A stretch of 64,000 nt of DNA, taken from NCBI RefSeq assembly GCF_027484545.1, contig NZ_JAIXST010000129.1, positions 1-64,000 of the forward strand, written 5' to 3'. This document shows, in pieces, positions 35,271 to 43,834 of this stretch. The DNA is from Runella sp. Lineage in GTDB: Bacteria > Bacteroidota > Bacteroidia > Cytophagales > Spirosomataceae. A model generated the notes under the pieces. It did no database searches. It saw only the letters and a list, made by a program, of their open reading frames with translations, and had not been told where the DNA came from. The translations under genes and the position numbers were made by a program. Each line of letters opens with the position of its first letter. The stretch's first letter is position 1.

Positions 35271-35462
35271 ATGCAATGGGAATATTTACAAGTGTACGTT
35301 AGTTTAGAGGAGTTAGAACAGTTTCAGGAAAAATTAGACGAATACGGAGAGAAGGGTTGGGAGTTAGTGTCTATGATTTCAATAGAAACCAAAGGTTGGT
35401 TAACAAGCCACTCTGAGACCTCAGGTCTATAGGCCGTTTTTAAGAGGCCCAAATCAAAATGA
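35271..35462 (+). pseudogene. DUF4177 small protein gene interrupted by an in-frame TAG
   Basis: From ATG 35271 the frame reads MQWEYLQVYVSLEELEQF and KGWELVSMI, the core of DUF4177 proteins, and stops at TAG 35430-35432 after 53 residues. The same frame continues after the TAG with AVFKRPKSK and a TGA at 35460-35462; FKRPK is the usual end of this family. The simplest reading is a nonsense mutation near the C-terminus of a 63-codon gene. The shortened product could still be made. It is not adjacent to any recognised DUF4177 partner, and the function of the family is unknown. Confidence 0.6.
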
Positions 35463-35520
35463 TTAATAATATTCATATTCAATTTTATAGTTGAAATCTC
35501 TATTAAATTTATAACTCACC

Positions 35521-36924
35521 ATGCAATACGACGTCATCGTAATCGGTTCAGGGCCTGGCGGCTACATTTGCGCTATTCGTTGTGCGCAATTGGGCTTGAA
35601 AACGGCTATTATCGAAAAATATAAAACCCTCGGAGGTACGTGTCTCAATGTAGGCTGTATTCCTTCCAAGGCATTGCTTGATTCTTCCGAGCATTATTAC
35701 AACGCTTCTCACTCTTTTGCCGAACATGGCATCAAACTCGAAAATCTTCAGGTTGATTTTGCGCAGATGATAGCTCGTAAGGCTGAAGTTGTGAACCAAG
35801 TATGCAAAGGGGTTGAGTTCCTGATGAAGAAAAACAAGATTGATGTTTATCAAGGGATGGGCTCTTTTGTGGATAAAAATACTGTGAAAATCACAAAGGA
35901 AAGTGGAGATATTGAAATGATTGCGGGTAAGAACATTGTCATTGCCACCGGGTCTAAACCTTCATCGTTACCGGGGGTAGTCATTGATAAAAAACGCATT
36001 ATCACTTCAACCGAAGCGTTGACTCTTCAGGAAATTCCGAAACATCTTATTGTAATCGGAGCGGGAGTGATTGGAGCCGAGTTGGGCTCAGTCTATGCCA
36101 GAATTGGTGCGAAAGTAACTTTTATTGAATACGCTCCTGCCATGATTCCAACCATGGACGCCACCATGGGTAAAGAACTGCTGCGTACTGTAAAGAAATT
36201 AGGTGCTGATTTCTATTTTAGTCACAAGGTAAAAACGGTTGAGAACACGGGCGATGAAGTAGTTATTACTGCTGAAAACCCAAAAGGTGAAATCGTAACT
36301 TTTACAGGTGATTATTGCCTTATGAGTGTTGGACGCCGCCCTTATACCGATGGACTAGCCCTTGAAAATGCAGGTTTAGCCGCTGATTCACGCGGTAAAA
36401 TTGAAATAGATGAGCATACGCTGCAAACGAAGGTTCCTAACATCTACGCGATCGGTGACGTGATTCGGGGCGCTATGCTGGCTCATAAGGCGGAAGAAGA
36501 AGGTGTGTTTGTAGCGGAAACAATCGTTGGACAAAAACCGCATATTAATTATCTGTTGATTCCTAACGTGGTCTATACATGGCCGGAAGTAGCGGGAGTA
36601 GGTTATACCGAAGACGAGCTCAAAGCCAAAGGAATTGCTTATAAATCAGGCTCATTCCTTTTTAAAGCGCTTGGACGCGCCCGTGCCAGTATGGACATTG
36701 ACGGTACCGTAAAAGTGTTGGCGGATAAAGAAACCGATGAGATTTTGGGAGCGCATATTATTGGCCCACGCGCTGCTGATATGATAGCAGAAGCTGTGGT
36801 AGCAATGGAATATCGTGCATCGGCAGAAGACGTGAGTCGTATGTCGCACGCGCATCCTACCTATACTGAAGCTTTCAAAGAAGCGTGTTTGGCTGCCACA
36901 GGCAACCGTGCTTTGAATGCATAA
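35521..36924 (+). CDS. lpdA: Dihydrolipoyl dehydrogenase (E3)
   Basis: The 467-residue flavoprotein has the FAD motif GSGPGGYICAIRCAQLG, the redox disulfide in GGTCLNVGCIPSKAL, the NAD motif GAGVIGAELGSVYARIG, the second FAD block YAIGDVIRGAMLAHKAEEEG and the His-Glu couple in HAHPTYTEAFKEA. It reoxidises dihydrolipoyl groups of the 2-oxoglutarate complex and other complexes, passing electrons to NAD+. It lies in the same direction as sucAB but is separated from them by hicAB and the DUF4177 remnant. A perfect 13-bp hairpin ends the gene. Confidence 0.97.
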   Translation: MQYDVIVIGSGPGGYICAIRCAQLGLKTAIIEKYKTLGGTCLNVGCIPSKALLDSSEHYYNASHSFAEHGIKLENLQVDFAQMIARKAEVVNQVCKGVEFLMKKNKIDVYQGMGSFVDKNTVKITKESGDIEMIAGKNIVIATGSKPSSLPGVVIDKKRIITSTEALTLQEIPKHLIVIGAGVIGAELGSVYARIGAKVTFIEYAPAMIPTMDATMGKELLRTVKKLGADFYFSHKVKTVENTGDEVVITAENPKGEIVTFTGDYCLMSVGRRPYTDGLALENAGLAADSRGKIEIDEHTLQTKVPNIYAIGDVIRGAMLAHKAEEEGVFVAETIVGQKPHINYLLIPNVVYTWPEVAGVGYTEDELKAKGIAYKSGSFLFKALGRARASMDIDGTVKVLADKETDEILGAHIIGPRAADMIAEAVVAMEYRASAEDVSRMSHAHPTYTEAFKEACLAATGNRALNA

Positions 36925-36938
36925 AGTAAAATTAGTAG

Positions 36939-36977
36939 CCTCGGTAAATGATATTTCAAATGTGTCATTTACCGAGG
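36939..36977. terminator. Perfect hairpin between lpdA and mcrC, bidirectional terminator
   Basis: CCTCGGTAAATGA (36939-36951) and TCATTTACCGAGG (36965-36977) form a 13-bp perfect stem with a 13-nt loop. It lies exactly between two convergent genes; its right arm ends just before the mcrC stop. No long T-run is present on either side. Confidence 0.75.
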
Positions 36978-36979
36978 GT

Positions 36980-38245
36980 TTACTCTAAAAAGGTTTTTAT
37001 CTTCGCCATCTCATTGGCTAAAGAATTTGTGATATTGAACGGAATTGCCGTAAGCGTTAGCTGTTCGTCATAACGGAAAGGTGGGAGCGGAGTTTGAAAT
37101 GATTCATGCGCAGGATAGATTAGGAAAAGAGCATCAGCGTTGTATTTTTGGCCATAAGCATACAGTTGGTATAAATCAGCCTGCTCAATACTTTGCTTTG
37201 GAGCGTTTGGCTCAATCCACTTCCATTTCATATCCAGCACTATCGTTCGATTCCCTTTTCTCAGCACCAAATCAGGGCGTAAATTAAATTGCTTTTTACC
37301 TGCGTGATCGTCTATCAGATAATGTAAAGTGTCTTGATAAACTACGTCAAAATCCGTCAAATAGGCTTTAAATCCTTTAGCCACGTAGTTTTCAAAAAGC
37401 CGTTCTGTCGGGAACAGTAAGGAGTCATTAGCCTCCTTCCCTGAGGTAGCCCAAGATTGTTGTTGGAGCAATACTTTAGCCCATTGAAGCGCCTTTTCAT
37501 AGCGCTTGAAATTCCTCATCAATCCTTTACTCTTTTCAAAATCAGCATCTATATTCTCCGAAACAGTTACTTCATCCCATGCAAATCGCAACTGCCGCAA
37601 TCTTGTTTGATTGGGCAAATGTCTGCTTCGTTTTACTAAGAATAAAAGACACGTTTTTAAGAGTTGATTGGGTAAAATAGCTGCCGAAAATTCATCATGG
37701 GCTACGTACAAAGTTTCGGGGTGTGCGTGATTTTGACGATTAAGAAGCCACTTCCCGCGTAAAAAAGGTTGGTTATCTTCTATGGTTATGTACGATTTCT
37801 GAATTCCCTGTCTTGTCAATTTTTCCATTTCAGCAATAAAAGCCGATATGAAAACTTCCCAAAGCGGCAAATTAGCGTGGTGTAAATGAGCCTGTGTGAG
37901 TGTATGAAAGGGTAAATCAGGAACGTAGCGCAGCATTTTCAACAGACACATTCTGGCTTGGACCGGATTGTCGTTGCGAACTACTTTTGGTAAAATTTCG
38001 ATTTGAGTACCGTCAGAAGTTTCCAGTAAACCAACTTGTTTTTTTATCCGAATACATTCCCGGCTTTTTTGAATCGTAAAACTTAGGACGGAATCGGCAT
38101 TTGCCTTAAACGTAAGTTGTTTCAAAAACGCAAACGTAGATTCGGAAACAAAAATGTCCGATAATGTGTTAACCCGTTCAGAAAGAGGGTAATCGCTCCC
38201 TCGTCTGATAGAACCATACTCTGAAATAATAAAATGTTGAGGCAT
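36980..38245 (-). CDS. McrC family protein (McrBC restriction endonuclease subunit), without McrB
   Basis: The 421-residue protein has the McrC layout. The N-terminal region has VGLLETSDGTQIEILPK and MLRYVPDLPF, the middle has NQPFLRGKWLLNRQ and FSAAILPNQLLKT, and the C-terminal nuclease domain has LFENYVAKG, LRPDLVLRKG and IVLDMKWK. The Asp and the D-x-K pair there form a PD-(D/E)xK site. In McrBC this subunit cuts methylated DNA when driven by the GTPase McrB. No AAA+ GTPase gene is adjacent: rimP is divergent on one side and lpdA convergent on the other. It may work with a distant partner or have another role. Confidence 0.82.
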   Translation of the reverse strand: MPQHFIISEYGSIRRGSDYPLSERVNTLSDIFVSESTFAFLKQLTFKANADSVLSFTIQKSRECIRIKKQVGLLETSDGTQIEILPKVVRNDNPVQARMCLLKMLRYVPDLPFHTLTQAHLHHANLPLWEVFISAFIAEMEKLTRQGIQKSYITIEDNQPFLRGKWLLNRQNHAHPETLYVAHDEFSAAILPNQLLKTCLLFLVKRSRHLPNQTRLRQLRFAWDEVTVSENIDADFEKSKGLMRNFKRYEKALQWAKVLLQQQSWATSGKEANDSLLFPTERLFENYVAKGFKAYLTDFDVVYQDTLHYLIDDHAGKKQFNLRPDLVLRKGNRTIVLDMKWKWIEPNAPKQSIEQADLYQLYAYGQKYNADALFLIYPAHESFQTPLPPFRYDEQLTLTAIPFNITNSLANEMAKIKTFLE

Positions 38246-38299
38246 ACGGGTGCTTTCTTTAGGAATTGCGTACTATGAGGTTTTTAGATACAAACGCTA

Positions 38300-38330
38300 T
38301 TGCTAAATTAGTAAAAATCAATTACCTTTG
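38300..38330 (+). promoter_or_regulatory. Promoter of the rimP-nusA-infB operon
   Basis: TTG at 38300-38302, a 20-bp spacer and TACCTTTG at 38323-38330 match the Bacteroidetes vegetative promoter. The start point would be near 38337, which gives a leader of about 58 nt. Confidence 0.7.
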
Positions 38331-38360
38331 CACCGCAATTGTATGATGGATGATTATTGA

Positions 38361-38383
38361 GGGGAGTCAAATTCCCCTTTTTT
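38361..38383 (+). promoter_or_regulatory. Hairpin plus T-run in the rimP leader, possible attenuator
   Basis: GGGGA (38361-38365) pairs with TCCCC (38373-38377), followed by TTTTTT, only 12 nt before the rimP ATG. A short terminator-like structure at this site suggests attenuation; the stem is weak. Confidence 0.45.
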
Positions 38384-38394
38384 GTTGGCAAAAA

Positions 38395-38862
38395 ATGAAC
38401 GTAAAAGAAAAAATCATCGCTTTACTTTCCACGCTTTTGGAAGATGATACCTTTTTCATAGTTGAAGTACAGGTATCACCTTCCAAAATCAGGCCGAAAG
38501 TAACTGTATTGATAGACAGCGATGCCGGAATAAGTATTGATGAATGTGCTGAGATTAGCCGCAAATTAGATGATTTGATTGAAGCCGAAGAATTGATCCC
38601 TCACGCATATACACTTGAAGTTTCGTCGCCAGGAGTAGATTATCCATTGGCCATGCCGCGTCAGTTTCGCAAAAATATTGGCCGTACATTACGAATTGTA
38701 TTGAAAGATGGAATAGAGAAAAAAGGGCAACTTCAATCGGCGACGGAGGAGGGATTTATGTTGCTGGAAGAAGTAAAAAAGAAGAAAAAAGACCAATTAC
38801 CTGTTGAGCTGTTCTTTGCATACGCTGATATTTCCAAAGTAGAAGTACAGATAAAGTTTTAA
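38395..38862 (+). CDS. rimP: Ribosome maturation factor RimP
   Basis: The 155-residue protein contains KVTVLIDSDAGISIDECAEISRKLDDLIE, described as the N-terminal alpha/beta domain, with YTLEVSSPGVDYPL and then a small Sm-like C-terminal barrel. RimP is needed for 30S subunit maturation. ATG 38395 is chosen because the start at 38350 would run through the leader hairpin. The order rimP-nusA-infB is the ancient translation/transcription operon found across bacteria. The product length is usual. Confidence 0.93.
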   Translation: MNVKEKIIALLSTLLEDDTFFIVEVQVSPSKIRPKVTVLIDSDAGISIDECAEISRKLDDLIEAEELIPHAYTLEVSSPGVDYPLAMPRQFRKNIGRTLRIVLKDGIEKKGQLQSATEEGFMLLEEVKKKKKDQLPVELFFAYADISKVEVQIKF

Positions 38863-38886
38863 AATAAAGCATTAATAACCGCAACG

Positions 38887-38904
38887 GCGGATCGTCGCGA
38901 CCGC
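38887..38904 (+). other. GC-rich hairpin between rimP and nusA
   Basis: GCGG (38887-38890) and TCG (38892-38894) pair with CGA and CCGC (38898-38904) around a 3-nt loop with one bulged A. It lies in an otherwise AT-rich spacer and has no T-run, so an RNA stability or processing signal is more likely than a terminator. Confidence 0.4.
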
Positions 38905-38914
38905 GGTGTATCGT

Positions 38915-38935
38915 TAACAAATAACTATTAACTCT
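38915..38935 (+). repeat. Three-unit TAACNNN heptamer repeat in the nusA leader
   Basis: TAACAAA, TAACTAT and TAACTCT start at 38915, 38922 and 38929, an exact 7-bp period, and end 11 nt before the nusA ATG. Confidence 0.7.
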
Positions 38936-38946
38936 TTCGTAAGAAA

Positions 38947-40191
38947 ATGGATAGTGTAGTATTAATAGAATCGTTTGCCGAGTTTGCTCGCTCCAAAAAC
39001 ATTGATCGTCCAACGATCATCAAAGTCCTGGAGGAAGTGTTTCGCACGATGATTCGTAAAAAATATGGTACAGATACCAATTTTGACGTCATTATCAACC
39101 CCGATAGCGGTGATCTTGAAATGTGGCGTACTCGTGAGATTGTAGACGACAATTCAGAAGATATTTGGGAACCCGATAAAATTCCTTTGACCGAAGCCCA
39201 TAAAATTCAGGATGACTTTGAAGTTGGGGAAGAAGTGGCTGAAGAAGTAAAGTTGGAAGACTTCGGACGTCGTATGGTGCAGACTGCTCGCCAAACGTTG
39301 ATTCAAAAAATCAAAGATTTGGAAAAAGAGTTGTTGTATATCAAATACAAAGACATGGTTGGCGACCTTCTCACGGTAGATGTGTATCAGATGCTCAAAA
39401 ATGAGATTATCTGTTTAGACTCGGAAGGAAACGAACTTGTATTGCCAAAACAGGAACAAATTTTTAAGGACAAGTACCGTAAAGGAGAACCCGTAAAAGT
39501 AGTAATTCATAAAGTTGAATTAAACAACGGTACGCCTCGCATTACGCTTTCACGTACGTCACCGGTATTTTTGGAAAGATTGTTTGAAACGGAAATTCCC
39601 GAAATTTATGACGGACTTATTAATATTCGTAAGATTGTTCGGGAGCCGGGAGAAAGAGCGAAAGTAGCCGTAGAATCTTACGATGATCGCATTGATCCGG
39701 TAGGAGCCTGTGTAGGGATGAAAGGTTCGCGGATACACACAATTGTGCGGGAATTGAACAACGAGAATATTGATGTTATCAATTATACCGAGAATCTTGA
39801 ATTGCTTATCCAACGGGCACTGAGTCCTGCCAAAATCACTTCCATGGTGATAGACCGCGAGACGAAACGAGTATCGGTTTATTTAAAACCTGACCAAGTA
39901 TCTTTAGCAATTGGTAAAGGAGGTCAGAATATTAAATTGGCGGGCCGTTTGGTAGGAATGGAGATAGATGTATTCCGTGATGTAGAAGGTCAGGAAGACG
40001 AAGAAGATGTTGATTTGAGCGAATTTACGGATGAGATTGACGAATGGATGATTGAGGAATTCCGTAAAATTGGTTTGGATACCGCTAAACAAGTGATTAG
40101 CATCAGCAAGGAAGAACTGATTCGCCGTACAGACCTTGAAGAAGAGACAGTGGATGAAATCTTAGAAATTTTGCGTCGAGAGTTTGAATAA
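38947..40191 (+). CDS. nusA: Transcription termination/antitermination factor NusA
   Basis: The 414-residue protein has the N-terminal RNA-polymerase-binding domain (1 to about 130), an S1 domain (about 135-200) with EPVKVVIHKVELNNGTPRI, and two KH domains with DPVGACVGMKGSRI and VSLAIGKGGQNIKLA. A short acidic tail ends with a helix-hairpin-helix-like segment. It modulates pausing and termination of RNA polymerase. It lacks the long C-terminal AR repeats of the Escherichia coli protein, as usual outside Proteobacteria. It lies between rimP and infB. Confidence 0.96.
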   Translation: MDSVVLIESFAEFARSKNIDRPTIIKVLEEVFRTMIRKKYGTDTNFDVIINPDSGDLEMWRTREIVDDNSEDIWEPDKIPLTEAHKIQDDFEVGEEVAEEVKLEDFGRRMVQTARQTLIQKIKDLEKELLYIKYKDMVGDLLTVDVYQMLKNEIICLDSEGNELVLPKQEQIFKDKYRKGEPVKVVIHKVELNNGTPRITLSRTSPVFLERLFETEIPEIYDGLINIRKIVREPGERAKVAVESYDDRIDPVGACVGMKGSRIHTIVRELNNENIDVINYTENLELLIQRALSPAKITSMVIDRETKRVSVYLKPDQVSLAIGKGGQNIKLAGRLVGMEIDVFRDVEGQEDEEDVDLSEFTDEIDEWMIEEFRKIGLDTAKQVISISKEELIRRTDLEEETVDEILEILRREFE

Positions 40192-40264
40192 AAGGAGTAT
40201 TGAAACTTAAAATGCCCAATACTAACGTGGTTTTAAGCCTTGTTTAGTTGTATATATGTCCATT

Positions 40265-40289
40265 GTTGATAAATAAATCTGTATCTTTG
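40265..40289 (+). promoter_or_regulatory. Internal promoter upstream of infB
   Basis: TATCTTTG at 40282-40289 is an exact TAnnTTTG box, with TTG-containing sequence near 40264-40269. It would allow infB to be expressed apart from rimP-nusA, with a leader of about 65 nt. Confidence 0.55.
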
Positions 40290-40315
40290 GACTAATTTTT
40301 AAGGTTTTTCCCAAA

Positions 40316-40336
40316 TAACGAATAACCAATAACCCG
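40316..40336 (+). repeat. Three-unit TAACNNN heptamer repeat in the infB leader
   Basis: TAACGAA, TAACCAA and TAACCCG start at 40316, 40323 and 40330, an exact 7-bp period. The last unit runs into a UUCG-capped hairpin at 40335-40348. Confidence 0.7.
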
Positions 40337-40348
40337 TACTTCGGTACG
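40335..40348 (+). other. UUCG tetraloop hairpin in the infB leader
   Basis: CGTAC (40335-40339) and GTACG (40344-40348) close the tetraloop TTCG with the favoured C-G closing pair. It ends 12 nt before the infB ATG and may affect ribosome access. Confidence 0.5.
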
Positions 40349-40360
40349 AACATTTCCAAT

Positions 40361-43300
40361 ATGTCGGAAGAAAAAAGTATGCGCCTTAGCCAAGCGGCTC
40401 GAATACTCAACCGTAACCACGCTGCGGTAGCGAGTATTTTAGCGGCAAAAGGGTATAAGGTGGACAACAATCCCAATACCAAATTGAACGCAGAACAGCT
40501 TGAATTCTTAGCAAAGGAATTCAGGGCTGAGGCGTTATTGGGGGGAGGCACACCCAAAAAAGAAGAAGTAGCCGTGCCTCAATCTAAGCCTGATGATAGC
40601 CCTGTATTGTATTTCCGTACTTCACAGGCCGCTGCTGTCAATACAAAACCCACTGTTGCAGAGCCACAGCCTGAACCGGTCGGAAAGGAGTCTGAACATG
40701 CTGAAACATCACCTATTGGTTTAAAAGTAGTTGGTAAAATTGATTTGGATGCTCCCAAAATCGTTTCGCCTCCACCTGCCCCCAAACCTGCGGAAATACC
40801 AAAACCTGTGGTGCCTGCTGTGGTTGAAGAAAAGAAAATAGAACCTCTGGTAGTTCCTGTAATTGAAACGACCAAAGAAATTGTTCCAGAAGTAGTTGCA
40901 GTCGTGCAACCAGTGTCGACACCTGTGGTTGAAGTCAAACCAACCCCTGTGCCTGAGCCTAAACAGGAAGTAAAACCTGCGGAGGAATTACCAAAACCGG
41001 TGGTAGAGCTGCCGCAGCCAAAGCCTGTAGAAAAAGTTGCGACACTTGTAGAAGAGATTTCTGCGCCTGCTGTGGAAGCACCTAAAGTTGTGGAAGTACC
41101 TAAAGAAGAACCCAAACCGGAACCGATTAAAGTACCTGTTGTAGAAAATAAAATTGTGGAGAACAGACCAGAATCTCGGGAGCAAAGACCTCCCCGCAGA
41201 GAAGAAGGTTTCAGACCGCAGCAGGAACAACAGCCTGCCAATAGGAATTCAAGGCCGCAACAACCGACCCCGCCTGCTCAAAGAAAGCCTGAGCCACCGA
41301 AAGAAGTGCCAGTAGTTGAGCCAGAGGTGGAGCCTATGCTGATTGAAGCAAAAGCAGATCCGTTGAAAGGGTTGACAATTTTAGGAAAAATTGAACTCCC
41401 TACAGAACGCCGCAGTAATGACAATAGCGCCGCTAATAGGGATAAAGATAAAAAACGTAAACGTAAGCGAGTTCGTAAAGGAGAGAAAGTAATAGAGAAT
41501 GCACCTGCTAACAGAGGGGCAAGACCTGGCGATAAGCCAGCGAACGCTCCCCGTGATGGAGGTAATTCAAGACCTGTTACTCCTGCACATCCTGTTTCTA
41601 ATACTACTCCTGCCACGGGTACTAATGCGAATGCCGCTAATAACAATGCAAATGCAAAGAAACCAGCTACAACTACCGGAGGTGGTGGAGCGAACAAAAA
41701 AGGTGGAAACAATAACCGACGTGAGCGAAAAGACGAAATTACGCAGAAAGAAGTTGCAGATTCAATAAAGGCGACTAATGCCCGCTTGAGTGGAGGAACG
41801 AGAGGTAAAAACTTTGGCGCGGATAAACGACGTGAACGTCGTAAAGTGCGTGCTGAGGCCGAAGAAGGACGCTTAATGCAAGAGCAGGAGGATGCAAAAG
41901 TGCTCAAAGTAACTGAGTTTATCTCGGCAAATGAACTTGCTTCTCTGATGGACTCTTCTGTGCAGGAAGTTATATCTGTGTGTTTAAGCATGGGGATGTT
42001 TGTCTCTATCAACCAACGTTTGGATGCAGAAAGTATTTCGCTTATTGCCGACGAATTTGGTTTTGAAGTCTCATTTATCTCAGCCGAAGAAGAAATTCAG
42101 GGCGATGTTGTATTAGAGGAAGATGCCGAAGAAGATCTTTTGGAGCGAGCGCCTATTGTGACTATTATGGGTCACGTTGACCATGGTAAAACATCGTTAC
42201 TTGACTATATCCGTCGTACTCGCGTTGCTGCGGGTGAAGCGGGGGGCATTACCCAGCACATTGGTGCTTATAGTGTTAAAACAGAAGGCGGTCGCCGAAT
42301 TGCTTTCTTGGATACGCCGGGTCACGAAGCCTTTACAGCCATGCGTGCTCGGGGAGCTAAAGTGACTGACGTAGTTATCATCGTAATTGCGGCCGATGAC
42401 TCAATCATGCCTCAAACCCGTGAAGCAATCAATCATGCTCAGAATGCGGGAGTTCCTATTGTATTCGCCTTTAGTAAAATAGATAAGCCAGGTGCTAATA
42501 CTGAAAAAATTCGTGAAGCTTTGGCAAACATGAACATTCTGGTAGAAGAATGGGGAGGAAAATACCAAACGCAGGAAATTTCTTCTAAGTCCGGAGTAGG
42601 TATTGCTGAGTTACTCGAAAAAGTATTGCTTGAAGCAGAATTACTGGAATTAAAAGCTAATCCTAATCGTCGTGCTTCGGGTACAGTAATCGAAGCTTCA
42701 CTTGATAAGGGCCGAGGTTATCTGGCAACAATTTTGGTACAAACAGGTACGCTGAAAGTAGGGGATGTTATCATCGCCGGAGCGCACTATGGACGTGCTA
42801 AAGCAATGTTTGATGCTACAGGCACTCGTCTCAAAGAGGCAAGACCATCTACTCCCGTACAGCTGTTGGGCTTAAATGGAGCGCCACAAGCGGGAGATAA
42901 GTTCAATGTAATGGAGAACGAACGCGAAGCCCGCGAAATTGCGAATAAGCGTGAGCAAATCATGCGTGAGCAAACAATCCGTACTCGTAAGCACATTACC
43001 TTAGAAGAAATTGGACGTCGTAAGGCAATTGGAACGTTCAAAGAACTAAACATTATCATCAAAGGTGATGTGGATGGTTCAGTAGAAGCCCTTTCAGATT
43101 CGTTGCTTAAACTTTCGACTGAAGAAGTTCAGGTCAATATTATCAATAAGGCCGTTGGACAAATTGCCGAATCTGATGTCAATTTGGCGATAGCTTCTGA
43201 TGCCATCATTGTAGGTTTCCAAGTGAGACCTTCAAATAATGCTAAGAAATTGGCTGAGCAGGAGCAAATAGAGATTCGTCTTTACTCGGTCATTTACGAT

Positions 43301-43651
43301 GCCATCAATGAGGTCAAAGACGCCATGTTAGGTATGTTGGAACCAACGATGGAAGAAGCAATCGTCGGAAATGCGGAAGTACGTGAGGTCTTTAAGATTA
43401 GCAAAATCGGTACCGTTGCTGGTTCTTACGTCACAGATGGTATCATTAAACGAAATAATAAAGTTCGGGTGATACGTGATTTTATTGTTGTGCACGAAGG
43501 CGAAATTTCGCAGCTTAAACGCTACAAAGATGACGTTAATGAAGTGAAATCAGGATTTGAATTCGGTGTCAGTATCAAAGGTTTAAATGATATTCAAATA
43601 GGAGATATTATTGAAAGCTTTGAAATGAAGGAAGTTAAACGGACACTTTAG
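40361..43651 (+). CDS. infB: Translation initiation factor IF-2
   Basis: The 1096-residue protein has a small N-terminal helical domain, a very long Pro/Glu/Lys-rich and then Asn/Arg-rich linker (about 70-500), and the GTPase and C-terminal domains. The P-loop [11 protein letters not shown] is near residue 604 and DTPGHEAF follows. The base-specificity motif reads FSKIDKP, with Ser where most IF-2 proteins have Asn (NKID). The C2 domain with [17 protein letters not shown] binds initiator tRNA. IF-2 places fMet-tRNA on the 30S subunit. The gene closes the rimP operon and is followed by a 19-bp terminator stem. Confidence 0.97.
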   Translation: MSEEKSMRLSQAARILNRNHAAVASILAAKGYKVDNNPNTKLNAEQLEFLAKEFRAEALLGGGTPKKEEVAVPQSKPDDSPVLYFRTSQAAAVNTKPTVAEPQPEPVGKESEHAETSPIGLKVVGKIDLDAPKIVSPPPAPKPAEIPKPVVPAVVEEKKIEPLVVPVIETTKEIVPEVVAVVQPVSTPVVEVKPTPVPEPKQEVKPAEELPKPVVELPQPKPVEKVATLVEEISAPAVEAPKVVEVPKEEPKPEPIKVPVVENKIVENRPESREQRPPRREEGFRPQQEQQPANRNSRPQQPTPPAQRKPEPPKEVPVVEPEVEPMLIEAKADPLKGLTILGKIELPTERRSNDNSAANRDKDKKRKRKRVRKGEKVIENAPANRGARPGDKPANAPRDGGNSRPVTPAHPVSNTTPATGTNANAANNNANAKKPATTTGGGGANKKGGNNNRRERKDEITQKEVADSIKATNARLSGGTRGKNFGADKRRERRKVRAEAEEGRLMQEQEDAKVLKVTEFISANELASLMDSSVQEVISVCLSMGMFVSINQRLDAESISLIADEFGFEVSFISAEEEIQGDVVLEEDAEEDLLERAPIVTIMGHVDHGKTSLLDYIRRTRVAAGEAGGITQHIGAYSVKTEGGRRIAFLDTPGHEAFTAMRARGAKVTDVVIIVIAADDSIMPQTREAINHAQNAGVPIVFAFSKIDKPGANTEKIREALANMNILVEEWGGKYQTQEISSKSGVGIAELLEKVLLEAELLELKANPNRRASGTVIEASLDKGRGYLATILVQTGTLKVGDVIIAGAHYGRAKAMFDATGTRLKEARPSTPVQLLGLNGAPQAGDKFNVMENEREAREIANKREQIMREQTIRTRKHITLEEIGRRKAIGTFKELNIIIKGDVDGSVEALSDSLLKLSTEEVQVNIINKAVGQIAESDVNLAIASDAIIVGFQVRPSNNAKKLAEQEQIEIRLYSVIYDAINEVKDAMLGMLEPTMEEAIVGNAEVREVFKISKIGTVAGSYVTDGIIKRNNKVRVIRDFIVVHEGEISQLKRYKDDVNEVKSGFEFGVSIKGLNDIQIGDIIESFEMKEVKRTL

Positions 43652-43666
43652 TCATCAACTATTCAT

Positions 43667-43709
43667 AAATCAAACAGGCTTTTGGAGACCCCAAAAGCTT
43701 GTTTGATTT
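43667..43709 (+). terminator. Strong terminator of the rimP-nusA-infB operon
   Basis: Arms 43667-43685 and 43691-43709 are inverted copies of 19 nt with a single G:U pair and a 5-nt loop. The stem begins AAATCAAAC and ends GTTTGATTT. Confidence 0.85.
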
Positions 43710-43834
43710 ATGAGCATCTTTTTTAAACTACTTTTGAAACACTATTGTTGCTCATTAAATTTGACACTAAAATGGAATAGGTTGTCATATTTTTGCAGGG
43801 AATGTTATATTTGTATTAGTTTTTAACCTAACCC

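Noticed and set aside
35430-35432. TAG in the DUF4177 gene as pyrrolysine or programmed read-through
   Set aside because: No supporting element or pyl gene is seen; a nonsense mutation is simpler.
41278-42012. Minus-strand open frame opposite the infB linker
   Set aside because: It arises from the biased composition of the IF-2 linker and gives a low-complexity product.
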